From: a virus | DNA: 28,455 nt | Virus record (IMG/VR): IMGVR_UViG_3300008116_002694 | Span: 1 to 28,455 of that record | Direction: 5' to 3' (one strand) | Shown here: positions 22,745 to 28,455 of the stretch, piece after piece | Layout: the number at the start of each line of letters is the position of its first letter | Numbering within the stretch: the first letter of the stretch is position 1 | Position numbers and translations under genes: made by a program | The notes under the pieces: model-generated | Database searches by the model: none | What the model saw: only the letters and a program-made list of their open reading frames with translations | What the model was told of the DNA's origin: nothing

Positions 22745-23461
22745 TTATTCATCTCCGTAAAGTTGTAATACTTCCTTAACTGCCTCGTGACGTTCGATGT
22801 CTCCTTGTTCGAAACGGACTATGTCCAAATGTTTTAATTGTTTGGATTCAAGCTGTTCGATAAAACTTATCAAGCCGTTATCTTTTAAACGATCTGCTTG
22901 AGCTAAATCTCCTGTTACAGCCATCATTGAGCCTTCTCCTAATCTAGTTAAGAGCATTTTCATTTGATTTTGAGTTGCATTTTGCATTTCATCAGCTAGA
23001 ATAAATGCATTTTTGAATGTCCTGCCTCGCATATAGGCTAGGGGTGCAATTTCAATGATGCCTTCTTCTATCATGCCTTCTATTTCCTTAGCATTAAAGT
23101 ATTCGCGTAAGACGTCAAATATAGGTCTTGTCCACGGTGCCATCTTTTGTTCTAGTGTGCCTGGTAAAAATCCTATATCCTCATCTACTGATACTGCTGG
23201 TCTTGTAACAATAATTTTGTCAATTTCGCCTTCTTTAAACAATTTTACAGCCACCTGCACCGCAATAAGCGTTTTGCCGGTTCCTGCTGGACCCACTCCG
23301 AAGACTATATCTTTCTTTGGATCTAGTAATTTTAGCATGTAAGTTTCTTGGTGTTTATTGCGTGGAAGAATTTGCACTTGACGCTTGTGTTTATAATTGT
23401 TGATATCTACAACGTTTTCAAAGTTTTGTTTTTTAGTACGAGACGCTCTTTTTGCACTCAT
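22745..23461 (-). CDS. phoH: PhoH-like ATPase
   Basis: A 238-residue P-loop ATPase. Walker A is GPAGTGKT (57-64), Walker B is FILADE (153-158), and the PhoH phrases VTRPAVSVDEDIGFLPG, YMRGRTF and MLLTRLGEGSMMAVTGD are present. PhoH is widespread in marine phages and is often discussed with phosphate stress, although its enzymatic role (ATPase, possibly RNA helicase-like) remains uncertain. The start is at 23461 because the consensus AGGAGG lies 6 nt upstream; the longer open frame reads through non-coding leader. It is the only large minus-strand gene and converges on the nucleotide gene train. Confidence 0.92.
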   Translation of the reverse strand: MSAKRASRTKKQNFENVVDINNYKHKRQVQILPRNKHQETYMLKLLDPKKDIVFGVGPAGTGKTLIAVQVAVKLFKEGEIDKIIVTRPAVSVDEDIGFLPGTLEQKMAPWTRPIFDVLREYFNAKEIEGMIEEGIIEIAPLAYMRGRTFKNAFILADEMQNATQNQMKMLLTRLGEGSMMAVTGDLAQADRLKDNGLISFIEQLESKQLKHLDIVRFEQGDIERHEAVKEVLQLYGDE

Positions 23462-23612
23462 TAAGTCCTCCTTACGGATATTGAGTAACTGTGTACAGCG
23501 TTCCGGGCTGGAACACCCTACAAAGATATTTAGCTCAGACCTCCAAAAGTAAAAACATAATGTTATCTTTTTGATGCGATAAATAAGTATAGTAGATTTA
23601 TAGGACAGCACA
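23462..23612. promoter_or_regulatory. Divergent intergenic region between phoH and the late block
   Basis: This 151-nt region serves both flanking genes. On the minus strand it holds a phoH leader with the consensus Shine-Dalgarno and a small hairpin GTTCC-AGCCC-GGAAC; the minus strand also shows CTATAAATC and GCTAAATAT, loosely like the late motif. On the plus strand it holds the late promoter at 23577. No further gene is seen. Confidence 0.5.
23577..23586 (+). promoter_or_regulatory. T4-like late promoter of the second late block
   Basis: CGATAAATAA begins 36 nt before the ATG at 23613, with AGGA as Shine-Dalgarno between. It is identical over ten bases to the element before the giant fibre gene, and it is the only such motif seen before the lysis genes, so it probably drives the whole block. 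Confidence 0.65.
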
Positions 23613-24182
23613 ATGCACGACATTTATGACGTTATTAAAAACATCGAAGGAATATACGAAAACGACACTGCTTTTCAGGTGTTGAAAGACTTCGAACGAG
23701 TTCTAGACGAACTAGATCTTTATGTATATGCTAATTGGGAAGATGCTGAACTTTTAAGCGGCCCTGTGATTGATCGCCATTGGGTTACATGCTCGTTTAT
23801 GTGGCCACGCAACAAGATGCCGGATCCAATGGGAGGCAAGCGTCTAGTAGACTATGATTGTAAGATAGGCTATAAAAAAGACTACGTCATTGTTCCTAGA
23901 AAAATTAAAGACCCTGATGATATTCGACCAGGAACTAAAAAAGGAAAGCTGGATAGAAACCCAGTATGGATTGTTGAAATTCAAATGCCTAAGAAATTAA
24001 TCGTTGATATCTATACAGGATATAACGAAATGGAGAGTTTTGAAACTGAACCTGCTGTGGCTGCTAATTCTCCAGGATCAGAATCACAACCTGCTGATCA
24101 ATCAATGGCTCCACCAGTAGCTGCACCGGGCGGAGCAGTGGCTGCACCCAGCGGCAGCGAACCAACCGGAGGTGTAGCATAA
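23613..24182 (+). CDS. Hypothetical late protein with Pro/Ala-rich tail (189 aa)
   Basis: Residues 1-142 form a compact, mixed alpha/beta domain: an acidic helical start (IYDVIKNIEGIYENDTAFQV), then strands around VIDRHWVTCSFMWPRNKMPD and NPVWIVEIQMPKKLIVDIY. Residues about 143-189 are a disordered-looking Pro/Ala/Gly/Ser tail (APPVAAPGGAVAAPSGSEP). No signal peptide. The late promoter directly upstream implies a virion or assembly protein. Its stop overlaps the next ATG by 1 nt (TAATG), so both proteins are likely made together. The family is not recognised. Confidence 0.65.
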   Translation: MHDIYDVIKNIEGIYENDTAFQVLKDFERVLDELDLYVYANWEDAELLSGPVIDRHWVTCSFMWPRNKMPDPMGGKRLVDYDCKIGYKKDYVIVPRKIKDPDDIRPGTKKGKLDRNPVWIVEIQMPKKLIVDIYTGYNEMESFETEPAVAANSPGSESQPADQSMAPPVAAPGGAVAAPSGSEPTGGVA

Positions 24183-24895
24183 TGGGACTACGAATAGGTG
24201 ACCTACGAGATATGATCTACGAGATATTTGAAATTGATTCATTTGCCTCTAAAATGGGCGATGATCAAAACATTATCACACTAAGCTTCAGCGTAAAAAC
24301 AAAAGAACCTGCAGACGATCTAGTGAGTTTTTTAGAAAAAGGGTACGATTTTATTCTTGATGCAGACACAACAGCAGGAGAACAAAGCGATGGTACTTTT
24401 AAAGTTTTTGTAGAGTTAGAAAGAAATTCTGAAGCACATGAACAGATCGCTGAAATAGTAGACGGTATCAAAAAACTTGCAGATAAAGATAAACTAAAAT
24501 TTAGATATTATAAAGATTTTAGAAGCCACGAAGCCACGTTAGAAAATTTACAACAATTTGTACCCAGCGACCCTGACAACTATGGAATTGTAGCTAACGA
24601 AAGCAACATGAATAATTTTAAAAATTTCTTTAGTAAAAGTTTTGTTGAATCTATAGATATGTTAGATGATATTCTTACTATTAAAAAAATGTATGCAGAT
24701 CCATTGCATTTTAGATTTGTAGATATTGGTGAAAAACATCTTATACTAAATAACATTACTGAAAGTTTGAATTTTAACGACTTCGGAGAAGTGATATATC
24801 TCAGTAAATATATAGGTAATTACAATATTACAAAATATGGTAAAAAACTTACACTAGAAAATAACGGCAGAACACTAGTTCTCGAACGTTTATAA
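24182..24895 (+). CDS. Hypothetical late protein (237 aa)
   Basis: A soluble acidic protein without membrane segments. The N-terminal part (1-100) alternates helices and strands (IGDLRDMIYEIFEIDSFAS, GTFKVFVELERN), the middle (100-160) is Lys/Asp-rich and helical, and the C-terminal part repeats short beta strands (FRFVDIGEKHLILNNITESL, KYGKKLTLENNGRTLVLE). It is transcribed from the late promoter at 23577 with the preceding gene. A structural or head-assembly role is plausible; the sequence gives no motif to prove it. Confidence 0.65.
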   Translation: MGLRIGDLRDMIYEIFEIDSFASKMGDDQNIITLSFSVKTKEPADDLVSFLEKGYDFILDADTTAGEQSDGTFKVFVELERNSEAHEQIAEIVDGIKKLADKDKLKFRYYKDFRSHEATLENLQQFVPSDPDNYGIVANESNMNNFKNFFSKSFVESIDMLDDILTIKKMYADPLHFRFVDIGEKHLILNNITESLNFNDFGEVIYLSKYIGNYNITKYGKKLTLENNGRTLVLERL

Positions 24896-24909
24896 AATAA
24901 GGAACTACA

Positions 24910-25539
24910 ATGAGTTTTACATTTGAATTTAAAAAAGAATATTTGTCAGAAATAATTGGCAAGAACCCATATACAGATTACTGGTACAGTGCATTATGCG
25001 AAATCCTTCCAGTATACGAAATACATACTCCTGAGCGTGTGGCAGCATTTGTTGCACAGTGCGCTCACGAATCAGGTGGCTTTAAATTCCTTAAAGAAAA
25101 TTTAAACTATAAAGCAGAAAGTTTGACAAAGACTTTTTCTAAGTATTTTAAAACTTTAGATGAAGCTAGGGCCTACGAGAAAAAGCCAGAAAAGATTGCC
25201 AATAAAGTATATGCGAATCGTATGGGCAACGGAGACGAAGCTAGTGGTGACGGTTTCCGTTATCTAGGTCGAGGACTTATTCAGTTGACAGGTAAAAATA
25301 ATTACACATTATTTGCGGCTGCTATTGATACTCCATTAGAAGAAATTCCAGAGTACCTACAAACGTTTGAAGGTGCTGTACAATCAGCTTGCTGGTTCTG
25401 GGAGCAGAACAATCTTAATCAATGGGCTGATAAGAAAGACATCCTTACACTAACTAAGCGTATCAACGGTGGTACTATTGGTTTAGAAGACCGCATCAAG
25501 CATTACAATCACGCATTACACTTGTTTGTAGGACATTAA
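24910..25539 (+). CDS. GH19 chitinase-like endolysin
   Basis: A 209-residue glycoside hydrolase family 19 enzyme, used by many phages of Gram-negative hosts as a lysozyme cutting peptidoglycan glycan chains. The first catalytic acid is E54 in AAFVAQCAHESGGF; the region around E110 (MGNGDEASGDGFRYLGRGLI) carries the conserved YxGRGxIQLTG phrase. The C-terminal segment with RINGGTIGLEDR is also typical. There is no signal peptide, so release to the periplasm should depend on a holin. AAGGA lies 9 nt before the ATG. It opens the lysis gene cluster. Confidence 0.9.
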   Translation: MSFTFEFKKEYLSEIIGKNPYTDYWYSALCEILPVYEIHTPERVAAFVAQCAHESGGFKFLKENLNYKAESLTKTFSKYFKTLDEARAYEKKPEKIANKVYANRMGNGDEASGDGFRYLGRGLIQLTGKNNYTLFAAAIDTPLEEIPEYLQTFEGAVQSACWFWEQNNLNQWADKKDILTLTKRINGGTIGLEDRIKHYNHALHLFVGH

Positions 25540-25540
25540 T

Positions 25541-26005
25541 ATGTGGATGCTATCCTTTGTGCCAGATAGTTTTTTACTTTGGGTAGTTAACACTATCCTT
25601 ATCGCTGGCGCAATTGGTACTTTCTTTACATTTTTTATACTACACAGAGTAGTTCGTTGGCTTCCAGCAATAGCTCCATATCATTTAATTTTACAAATAG
25701 TCAGTATTGTATTATTGATTGTAGGTGTATATTTCAAAGGTGGTGTAGGTGTTGAAATGGAATGGCGCGAAAAACTTCGTGTTGCTGAAGAACGTGCTAG
25801 AATCGCTGAAGAACAGGGAAAACAAGTAAACAAAGAAATTGTTACTGTTTACAAAGACCGTGTTAAAGTTGTAAAAGAAAATGTAGTTATCTATCAAGAT
25901 AAGATTAAAGAAATAGAAAAAATAATCAATCAAGAGTGTAAAGTAGCACCCGAAGCTATTGATATTCTTAACGAAGCAGCGAAACCACCAGGGAGCAAGA
26001 AATGA
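25541..26005 (+). CDS. Inner-membrane spanin-like protein with two TM segments
   Basis: Two hydrophobic helices (about residues 9-35, FLLWVVNTILIAGAIGTFFT, and 48-66, LILQIVSIVLLIVGVYF) are followed by a long charged coiled coil (about 72-135) rich in Glu and Lys. A coiled-coil periplasmic domain on a membrane anchor is the layout of i-spanins (Rz), which link with an outer-membrane lipoprotein and fuse the membranes at lysis; here the next gene overlaps by ATGA and encodes a lipoprotein. Classical Rz has one TM, so a second TM is unusual and a combined holin/spanin function is conceivable. The gene follows the endolysin stop by 1 nt. Confidence 0.7.
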   Translation: MWMLSFVPDSFLLWVVNTILIAGAIGTFFTFFILHRVVRWLPAIAPYHLILQIVSIVLLIVGVYFKGGVGVEMEWREKLRVAEERARIAEEQGKQVNKEIVTVYKDRVKVVKENVVIYQDKIKEIEKIINQECKVAPEAIDILNEAAKPPGSKK

Positions 26006-26268
26006 AAAAACTTCTAATGTTGCTTCCTGCGGTTTTATTAACAGGATGTTTGTCCATAACAAAGCCGCCAACATTTCCTGAACTACCGCAAGAAATTGCA
26101 GATCCTTGCCCAGAACTTAAACAAGCAGAAAAGTCGCCTGAATTAAGTAAACTTCTTGACAGTGTAGTTCAAAACTACGGAACTTATTACGAATGCCGTG
26201 TAAAAATTGAAGCTATGGTTGAATGGCACAAACGTCAAAAAGAAATTTACGACAAGGCAGTAAAATAA
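26002..26268 (+). CDS. Outer-membrane spanin-like lipoprotein
   Basis: An 88-residue lipoprotein: signal sequence MKKLLMLLPAVLLTGC with lipobox LTGC (lipidated C16), then a Pro-rich linker (KPPTFPELPQEIADP) and a helical C-terminus with WHKRQKEIYDKAVK. It overlaps the spanin-like gene at 25541 by 4 nt, matching the paired Rz/Rz1 organisation, with the Pro-rich linker usual in o-spanins. It would be anchored in the outer membrane and contact the coiled coil of its partner through the periplasm. This supports a Gram-negative host. Confidence 0.75.
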   Translation: MKKLLMLLPAVLLTGCLSITKPPTFPELPQEIADPCPELKQAEKSPELSKLLDSVVQNYGTYYECRVKIEAMVEWHKRQKEIYDKAVK

Positions 26269-26269
26269 A

Positions 26270-26608
26270 ATGTCAGGATCAACTGTACACGAAGATTGGA
26301 TGAATAGAAAATGGCGTCCTGCTATGGGCTGGACCTACATGTTTATTTGTATTCTAGACTTTGCTGTGTTTCCTATACTATGGTCAATTACGCAGGCAGC
26401 ATATTCAGGCACGGTATCTACACAATGGGATCCTATTACTCTTAAAGGCGCTGGCCTGTTCCACATGGCCAGGGGTGCTATACTAGGCATTGCTGCTTGG
26501 AGTAGAGGACAAGAAAAAATAATGAATGCTACGACAGTACCAGCTCAGACTGTAGTAACACCAACAGGGCTACGTAAGCCTGTGCAACCAACTGAGCCAG
26601 AATTATAA
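26270..26608 (+). CDS. Holin-like membrane protein (3TM type)
   Basis: A 112-residue protein with two clear hydrophobic stretches (residues about 20-42, WTYMFICILDFAVFPILWSI, and about 62-80, GAGLFHMARGAILGIAAW). The start NRKWRPAMGW followed by an aromatic helix resembles the three-TM holin group used in gene-transfer-agent and phage release. The C-terminus is a Pro/Thr-rich cytoplasmic tail. Its location directly after endolysin and spanin genes supports holin or pore-forming function. The exact membrane count needs prediction. It starts 1 nt after the previous stop. Confidence 0.65.
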   Translation: MSGSTVHEDWMNRKWRPAMGWTYMFICILDFAVFPILWSITQAAYSGTVSTQWDPITLKGAGLFHMARGAILGIAAWSRGQEKIMNATTVPAQTVVTPTGLRKPVQPTEPEL

Positions 26609-26620
26609 AGGAGATTTTAC

Positions 26621-26743
26621 ATGTTAGATATATTATTATGGGTAGCAGTAGGTGCATTTGTAGGATGGAATTTTCCACAACCTTTCTGGGCAAAAGCCGT
26701 ACAAGAAAAAGTTCAAGCCATGTTAGCTAAAAAGGAAAAATAA
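26621..26743 (+). CDS. Small membrane protein (40 aa)
   Basis: A short gene with a strong AAAGGAG Shine-Dalgarno 7 nt before the ATG and no gap to the next gene. The 40-residue product has one hydrophobic N-terminal helix (LDILLWVAVGAFVGWNF) and a basic C-terminal helix (VQEKVQAMLAKKEK), the shape of small phage membrane proteins such as antiholins or regulatory peptides. Function not known; the lysis neighbourhood suggests it. Confidence 0.65.
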   Translation: MLDILLWVAVGAFVGWNFPQPFWAKAVQEKVQAMLAKKEK

Positions 26744-26744
26744 A

Positions 26745-27056
26745 ATGAAATTATTAACAACAGCAATTTTTGCAGGTATGATGGTTATTGGTACAGCAGC
26801 CTGCGCCAAAGAAGAACCAAAAAAAGCAACACAAGCAACACCAGCAGCCACAGCAAACGCAACTGCTCCGGCTGCTCCAGCGGATACTAATAAAGAAGCT
26901 CCAAAAACTAAACAAGTTTGCTTAGATGTACAAGGTAAAGACGGAAAACCTGTAATGGATCCTAAAACTAATAAACCAAAACAAACTTGTACTACAGTCA
27001 AAGTTCGTGAAAAGTTCGAAGGAACTAAGATCGAAGACGCTAAGAAGAGCAAGTAA
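26745..27056 (+). CDS. Predicted lipoprotein, low-complexity Ala/Pro/Lys-rich
   Basis: A 103-residue exported protein. The N-terminal signal MKLLTTAIFAGMMVIGTAAC ends in a plausible lipobox (TAAC, lipidated C20), although Thr at -3 is less usual than Leu. Residues 22-60 are a disordered Ala/Thr/Pro/Lys linker. The rest (VCLDVQGKDGKPVMDPKTNK ... QTCTTVKVREKF) has two further cysteines (about 64 and 85), which may form a disulfide in the periplasm. The function is unknown; it overlaps the next lipoprotein gene (TAATG). Confidence 0.65.
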   Translation: MKLLTTAIFAGMMVIGTAACAKEEPKKATQATPAATANATAPAAPADTNKEAPKTKQVCLDVQGKDGKPVMDPKTNKPKQTCTTVKVREKFEGTKIEDAKKSK

Positions 27057-27445
27057 TGAGAATCTTAGCTGCCGCAGTTCTTGCTTTATCATTAACAGGC
27101 TGTGCTACTGTACAGAATTGGATACCCAGCTTCTGGGATGATAATCAAAGCCGCGCAATCGTTGATGTACGTCAATCAGTAGCACAGTTAGATTGCAATA
27201 TAGATCATGCTCCACAAGTAAAACGCATTAAAGATCATCTAGAATGGTTTGATCTTTATAGTGAAAGCAAGGGATCACGTCAACAGGATGTTCGTAAGTT
27301 GATCGGACCGATGAAAGAAACTGTTGACGATTTTTATAAACGCAGTATTGACAAACAGGGCACCAAAGCCTACTGTGAAATTAAAAAGAAAATAATGATA
27401 CTTCAGTCTGAAAAGTCTGCAAGTGCAGTATTAGGGAGATTCTAA
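27056..27445 (+). CDS. Predicted lipoprotein (129 aa)
   Basis: A 129-residue protein with a clear lipoprotein signal, MRILAAAVLALSLTGC (lipobox LTGC, lipidated C16), then a helical domain with charged surfaces (VDVRQSVAQLDCNIDHAPQV, MKETVDDFYKRSIDKQG). Two more cysteines (about 38 and 107) could form a disulfide. The start overlaps the previous stop by 1 nt in TAATG, suggesting coupled synthesis of the two lipoproteins. It might alter the envelope for lysis or superinfection exclusion; neither is shown. Confidence 0.65.
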   Translation: MRILAAAVLALSLTGCATVQNWIPSFWDDNQSRAIVDVRQSVAQLDCNIDHAPQVKRIKDHLEWFDLYSESKGSRQQDVRKLIGPMKETVDDFYKRSIDKQGTKAYCEIKKKIMILQSEKSASAVLGRF

Positions 27446-27676
27446 ATGCAAGAACTAAGAGCACTAATTGGTTGTGGTCGTCCATGGGCAGAACAAAGAG
27501 CTCAAATGGCATTGCAACTATCAGAAGCGTATTCCGCTGGACAAATTAGTCCTGATGAATATAAAGAATTACTACAAGACTTAGTCAGAACAGATATACT
27601 AGACAATGAAGCAGACGATATGGCTGTAAAAGCCATGCTGGTTACAGGTGTGTATGGTCTACTTCAAGTTGTTTAA
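27446..27676 (+). CDS. Small helical hypothetical protein (76 aa)
   Basis: The gene begins on the base after the previous stop, with GGGAG 7 nt upstream. The 76-residue product has a helical core (EQRAQMALQLSEAYSAGQIS then PDEYKELLQDLV), with the phrase GQISPDEYKELL recalling short SHOCT-like helical pairs, and ends in a mildly hydrophobic segment (AVKAMLVTGVYGLLQVV). No signal peptide. It might associate with the membrane through the C-terminus. Function unknown. Confidence 0.6.
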   Translation: MQELRALIGCGRPWAEQRAQMALQLSEAYSAGQISPDEYKELLQDLVRTDILDNEADDMAVKAMLVTGVYGLLQVV

Positions 27677-27688
27677 CAAAGGAAAATT

Positions 27689-28135
27689 ATGAAAAGTTTA
27701 TTTGTATTTTTATTAGCAACAGTATTATCTGTTCCGGCTTTTGCACAAGGCAAAATGCCTACTAAGTCAGCAACATATGATGCACAAATTATTAGAGTGA
27801 GTGATGGCGATACTATTGTAATCGCCGCCCCCTTTCTACCAGCCCCGCTCAAACCTGAACTTGCTGTTAGAATCTACGGCGTTGACACCCCAGAAAAAGG
27901 ACACAGAGCTCAATGTCCACAAGAAGACCAGCGAGCGCAACTGGCGAGTAAATTTACAACTCAAGCCATACAATCCCACCCAAAGCACCAGGTTATTATC
28001 TATGGATGGGATAAGTTTGGTGGCCGTATATTGGGAGACATCTTGGTAAATGGACAAAGTATTCGACAAGGATTAATTGCCAACGGTTTAGCTAGAGAGT
28101 ATTACGGCGATGCTAAACAAAGTTGGTGTAACTAA
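27689..28135 (+). CDS. Exported staphylococcal-nuclease-like nuclease
   Basis: A 148-residue thermonuclease-family enzyme with a signal peptide MKSLFVFLLATVLSVPAFAQ (cleavage likely after AFA, residue 19). The catalytic set of the SNase fold is complete: D41 in SDGDT, R61 and E69 in VRIYGVDTPE, and R113 in WDKFGGRILGD, followed by the conserved helix GQSIRQGLIANGLAREY. It should hydrolyse DNA or RNA with calcium in the periplasm or outside the cell. AAAGGA lies 7 nt before the ATG. Placed after the lysis genes, it could degrade released or incoming nucleic acid, or recover nucleotides. Four cysteines or fewer are present, so disulfides are few. Confidence 0.88.
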   Translation: MKSLFVFLLATVLSVPAFAQGKMPTKSATYDAQIIRVSDGDTIVIAAPFLPAPLKPELAVRIYGVDTPEKGHRAQCPQEDQRAQLASKFTTQAIQSHPKHQVIIYGWDKFGGRILGDILVNGQSIRQGLIANGLAREYYGDAKQSWCN

Positions 28136-28243
28136 CACACCTTAGGACCGGTATTAAGTTACCGAAAGTGTGCGCCGGCTGCTGGCGCGGAGAAAGCGAT
28201 TCGCTACCGTAGACTTCGAAAGTGAGCTTTATAAAGATTAAAG
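28136..28243 (+). ncRNA. Candidate structured RNA leader (possible riboswitch/ncRNA)
   Basis: These 108 nt are much richer in G and C than surrounding genes and fold into consecutive hairpins by eye: CACAC (28136-28140)/GTGTG (28168-28172) enclosing CGGTA/TACCG (28149-28153/28160-28164); CGCC/GGCG (28173-28176/28184-28187); CGG/CCG (28188-28190/28207-28209) enclosing AGCG/CGCT (28195-28198/28202-28205); and ACTT/AAGT (28213-28216/28220-28223). The octamer CGAAAGTG occurs twice (28163, 28217). It lies directly before the gene at 28244, so a cis-regulatory RNA is plausible; I cannot match it to a known class. Confidence 0.45.
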
Positions 28244-28455
28244 TTGAAAAAGATAGCATTATTTTTGCATCAACCCATCTGTGCCGTGGACTCTGCTAAC
28301 GGCATCATCAAAGCTCTTTCATCCCACTACAGTTTTAAATTATTTTCTATAGACGAAGTTGAACCTACCTTCTTTGATGATGCCGTTAGCAGAGTCCACG
28401 GCACAGATGGGTTGATGCAAAAATAATGCTATCTTTTTCAACTTTAATCTTTATA
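28230..28455. repeat. 84-bp perfect inverted repeat at the window end
   Basis: Positions 28230-28313 are the exact reverse complement of 28372-28455, separated by 58 unique bases. The right arm runs to the last base of the window, so the symmetry may continue beyond it. It cuts through the start of a coding sequence, which points to a fold-back chimera from assembly or amplification rather than a natural element. Confidence 0.9.
28244..28371 (+). pseudogene. 5' part of a gene, interrupted by the fold-back
   Basis: Beginning with TTG at 28244 the frame encodes MKKIALFLHQPICAVDSANG then IIKALSSHYSFKLFSIDEVE, a strand-helix-strand start of a Rossmann-like or amidotransferase-like alpha/beta protein. 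I think of the small BPL_N/DJ-1-like group seen in T4-like phages, but with low confidence. After residue about 42 the frame runs into the inverted copy of its own start, so the rest of the real gene is missing here. It is marked as a partial gene; in the true genome it is probably intact. No strong Shine-Dalgarno precedes it. Confidence 0.45.

Noticed and set aside
23462-23623. 54-residue N-terminal extension of PhoH
   Set aside because: The extension is hydrophobic and unlike PhoH, while AGGAGG sits just before the internal ATG at 23461.
28136-28243. Known small ribozyme (hammerhead or HDV-like) in the structured leader
   Set aside because: The hammerhead core CUGAUGA is absent, and GCGCCGGCUG resembles part of HDV only by chance; the double-pseudoknot layout cannot be drawn.
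28244-28426. Complete 60-residue protein spanning the fold-back
   Set aside because: The last 18 residues come from the inverted copy of its own 5' end, so the frame is an artefact beyond about residue 42.
1-28455. tRNA genes, CRISPR arrays, integrase, transposase or a diversity-generating retroelement
   Set aside because: No cloverleaf, regular spaced repeats, recombinase motifs or reverse transcriptase was found; gaps between genes are all under about 160 nt.

Overview
The window looks like part of a tailed-phage genome of the T4 superfamily, most like the marine cyanophage/pelagiphage-type T4-like myoviruses. This rests on a gp44-type clamp-loader ATPase, a gp31/GroES-like cochaperonin, PhoH, ThyX plus dCMP deaminase, a MazG-like protein, very long fibre or tail-decoration proteins, and four exact copies of CGATAAATA just upstream of structural genes, close to the T4 late promoter TATAAATA. 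The DNA is AT-rich. Spanins and lipoproteins imply a Gram-negative host; no host marker narrows this further. No tRNA, CRISPR array, integrase or transposase was seen.

Layout. 1-2450: a UV-damage endonuclease behind a perfect sigma70-type promoter, then small unknown genes, including a minus-strand protein that joins a membrane anchor, two EF-hand/dockerin-like loops and a histone-H1-like tail. 2464-17182: the late structural block, with a giant 3028-residue fibre-type protein, a 416-residue fibre protein, two smaller proteins with related N-termini, and an 893-residue protein with Ig-like and CBM-like modules. 17192-22718: an overlapping gene train for DNA and nucleotide metabolism (DnaE-like fragment, cochaperonin, MazG-like, DEDDh exonuclease, cytidylyltransferase, clamp loader, ThyX, dCMP deaminase), ended by a terminator. 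22745-23461: phoH, convergent on the minus strand. 23577-28135: a second late block with two unknown proteins, a GH19 endolysin, spanin and holin-like genes, further lipoproteins and an exported staphylococcal-nuclease-like enzyme. 28136-28455: a GC-rich, hairpin-dense leader followed by the start of a gene cut off by an 84-bp perfect fold-back at the window end.

How it works together. The sigma70-type promoters (22-50 and 18926-18954) should be read by host polymerase early, and the CGATAAATA elements late. The exonuclease gene at 18981 combines an internal promoter with a hairpin that would hide its ribosome-binding site only on read-through transcripts, a device known from several T4 genes. 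dCMP deaminase and ThyX are adjacent and together make dTMP. The lysis genes run endolysin, inner-membrane spanin, outer-membrane spanin, holin-like protein, small membrane protein, then two lipoproteins and a secreted nuclease.

Most worth a second look: the SD-hiding hairpin/promoter at 18926-18983, the membrane/EF-hand/H1-like protein at 1590-1913, the DnaE-like fragment that stops just before the catalytic aspartates, and the structured leader at 28136-28243. The fold-back at the end is most likely an assembly or amplification artefact.
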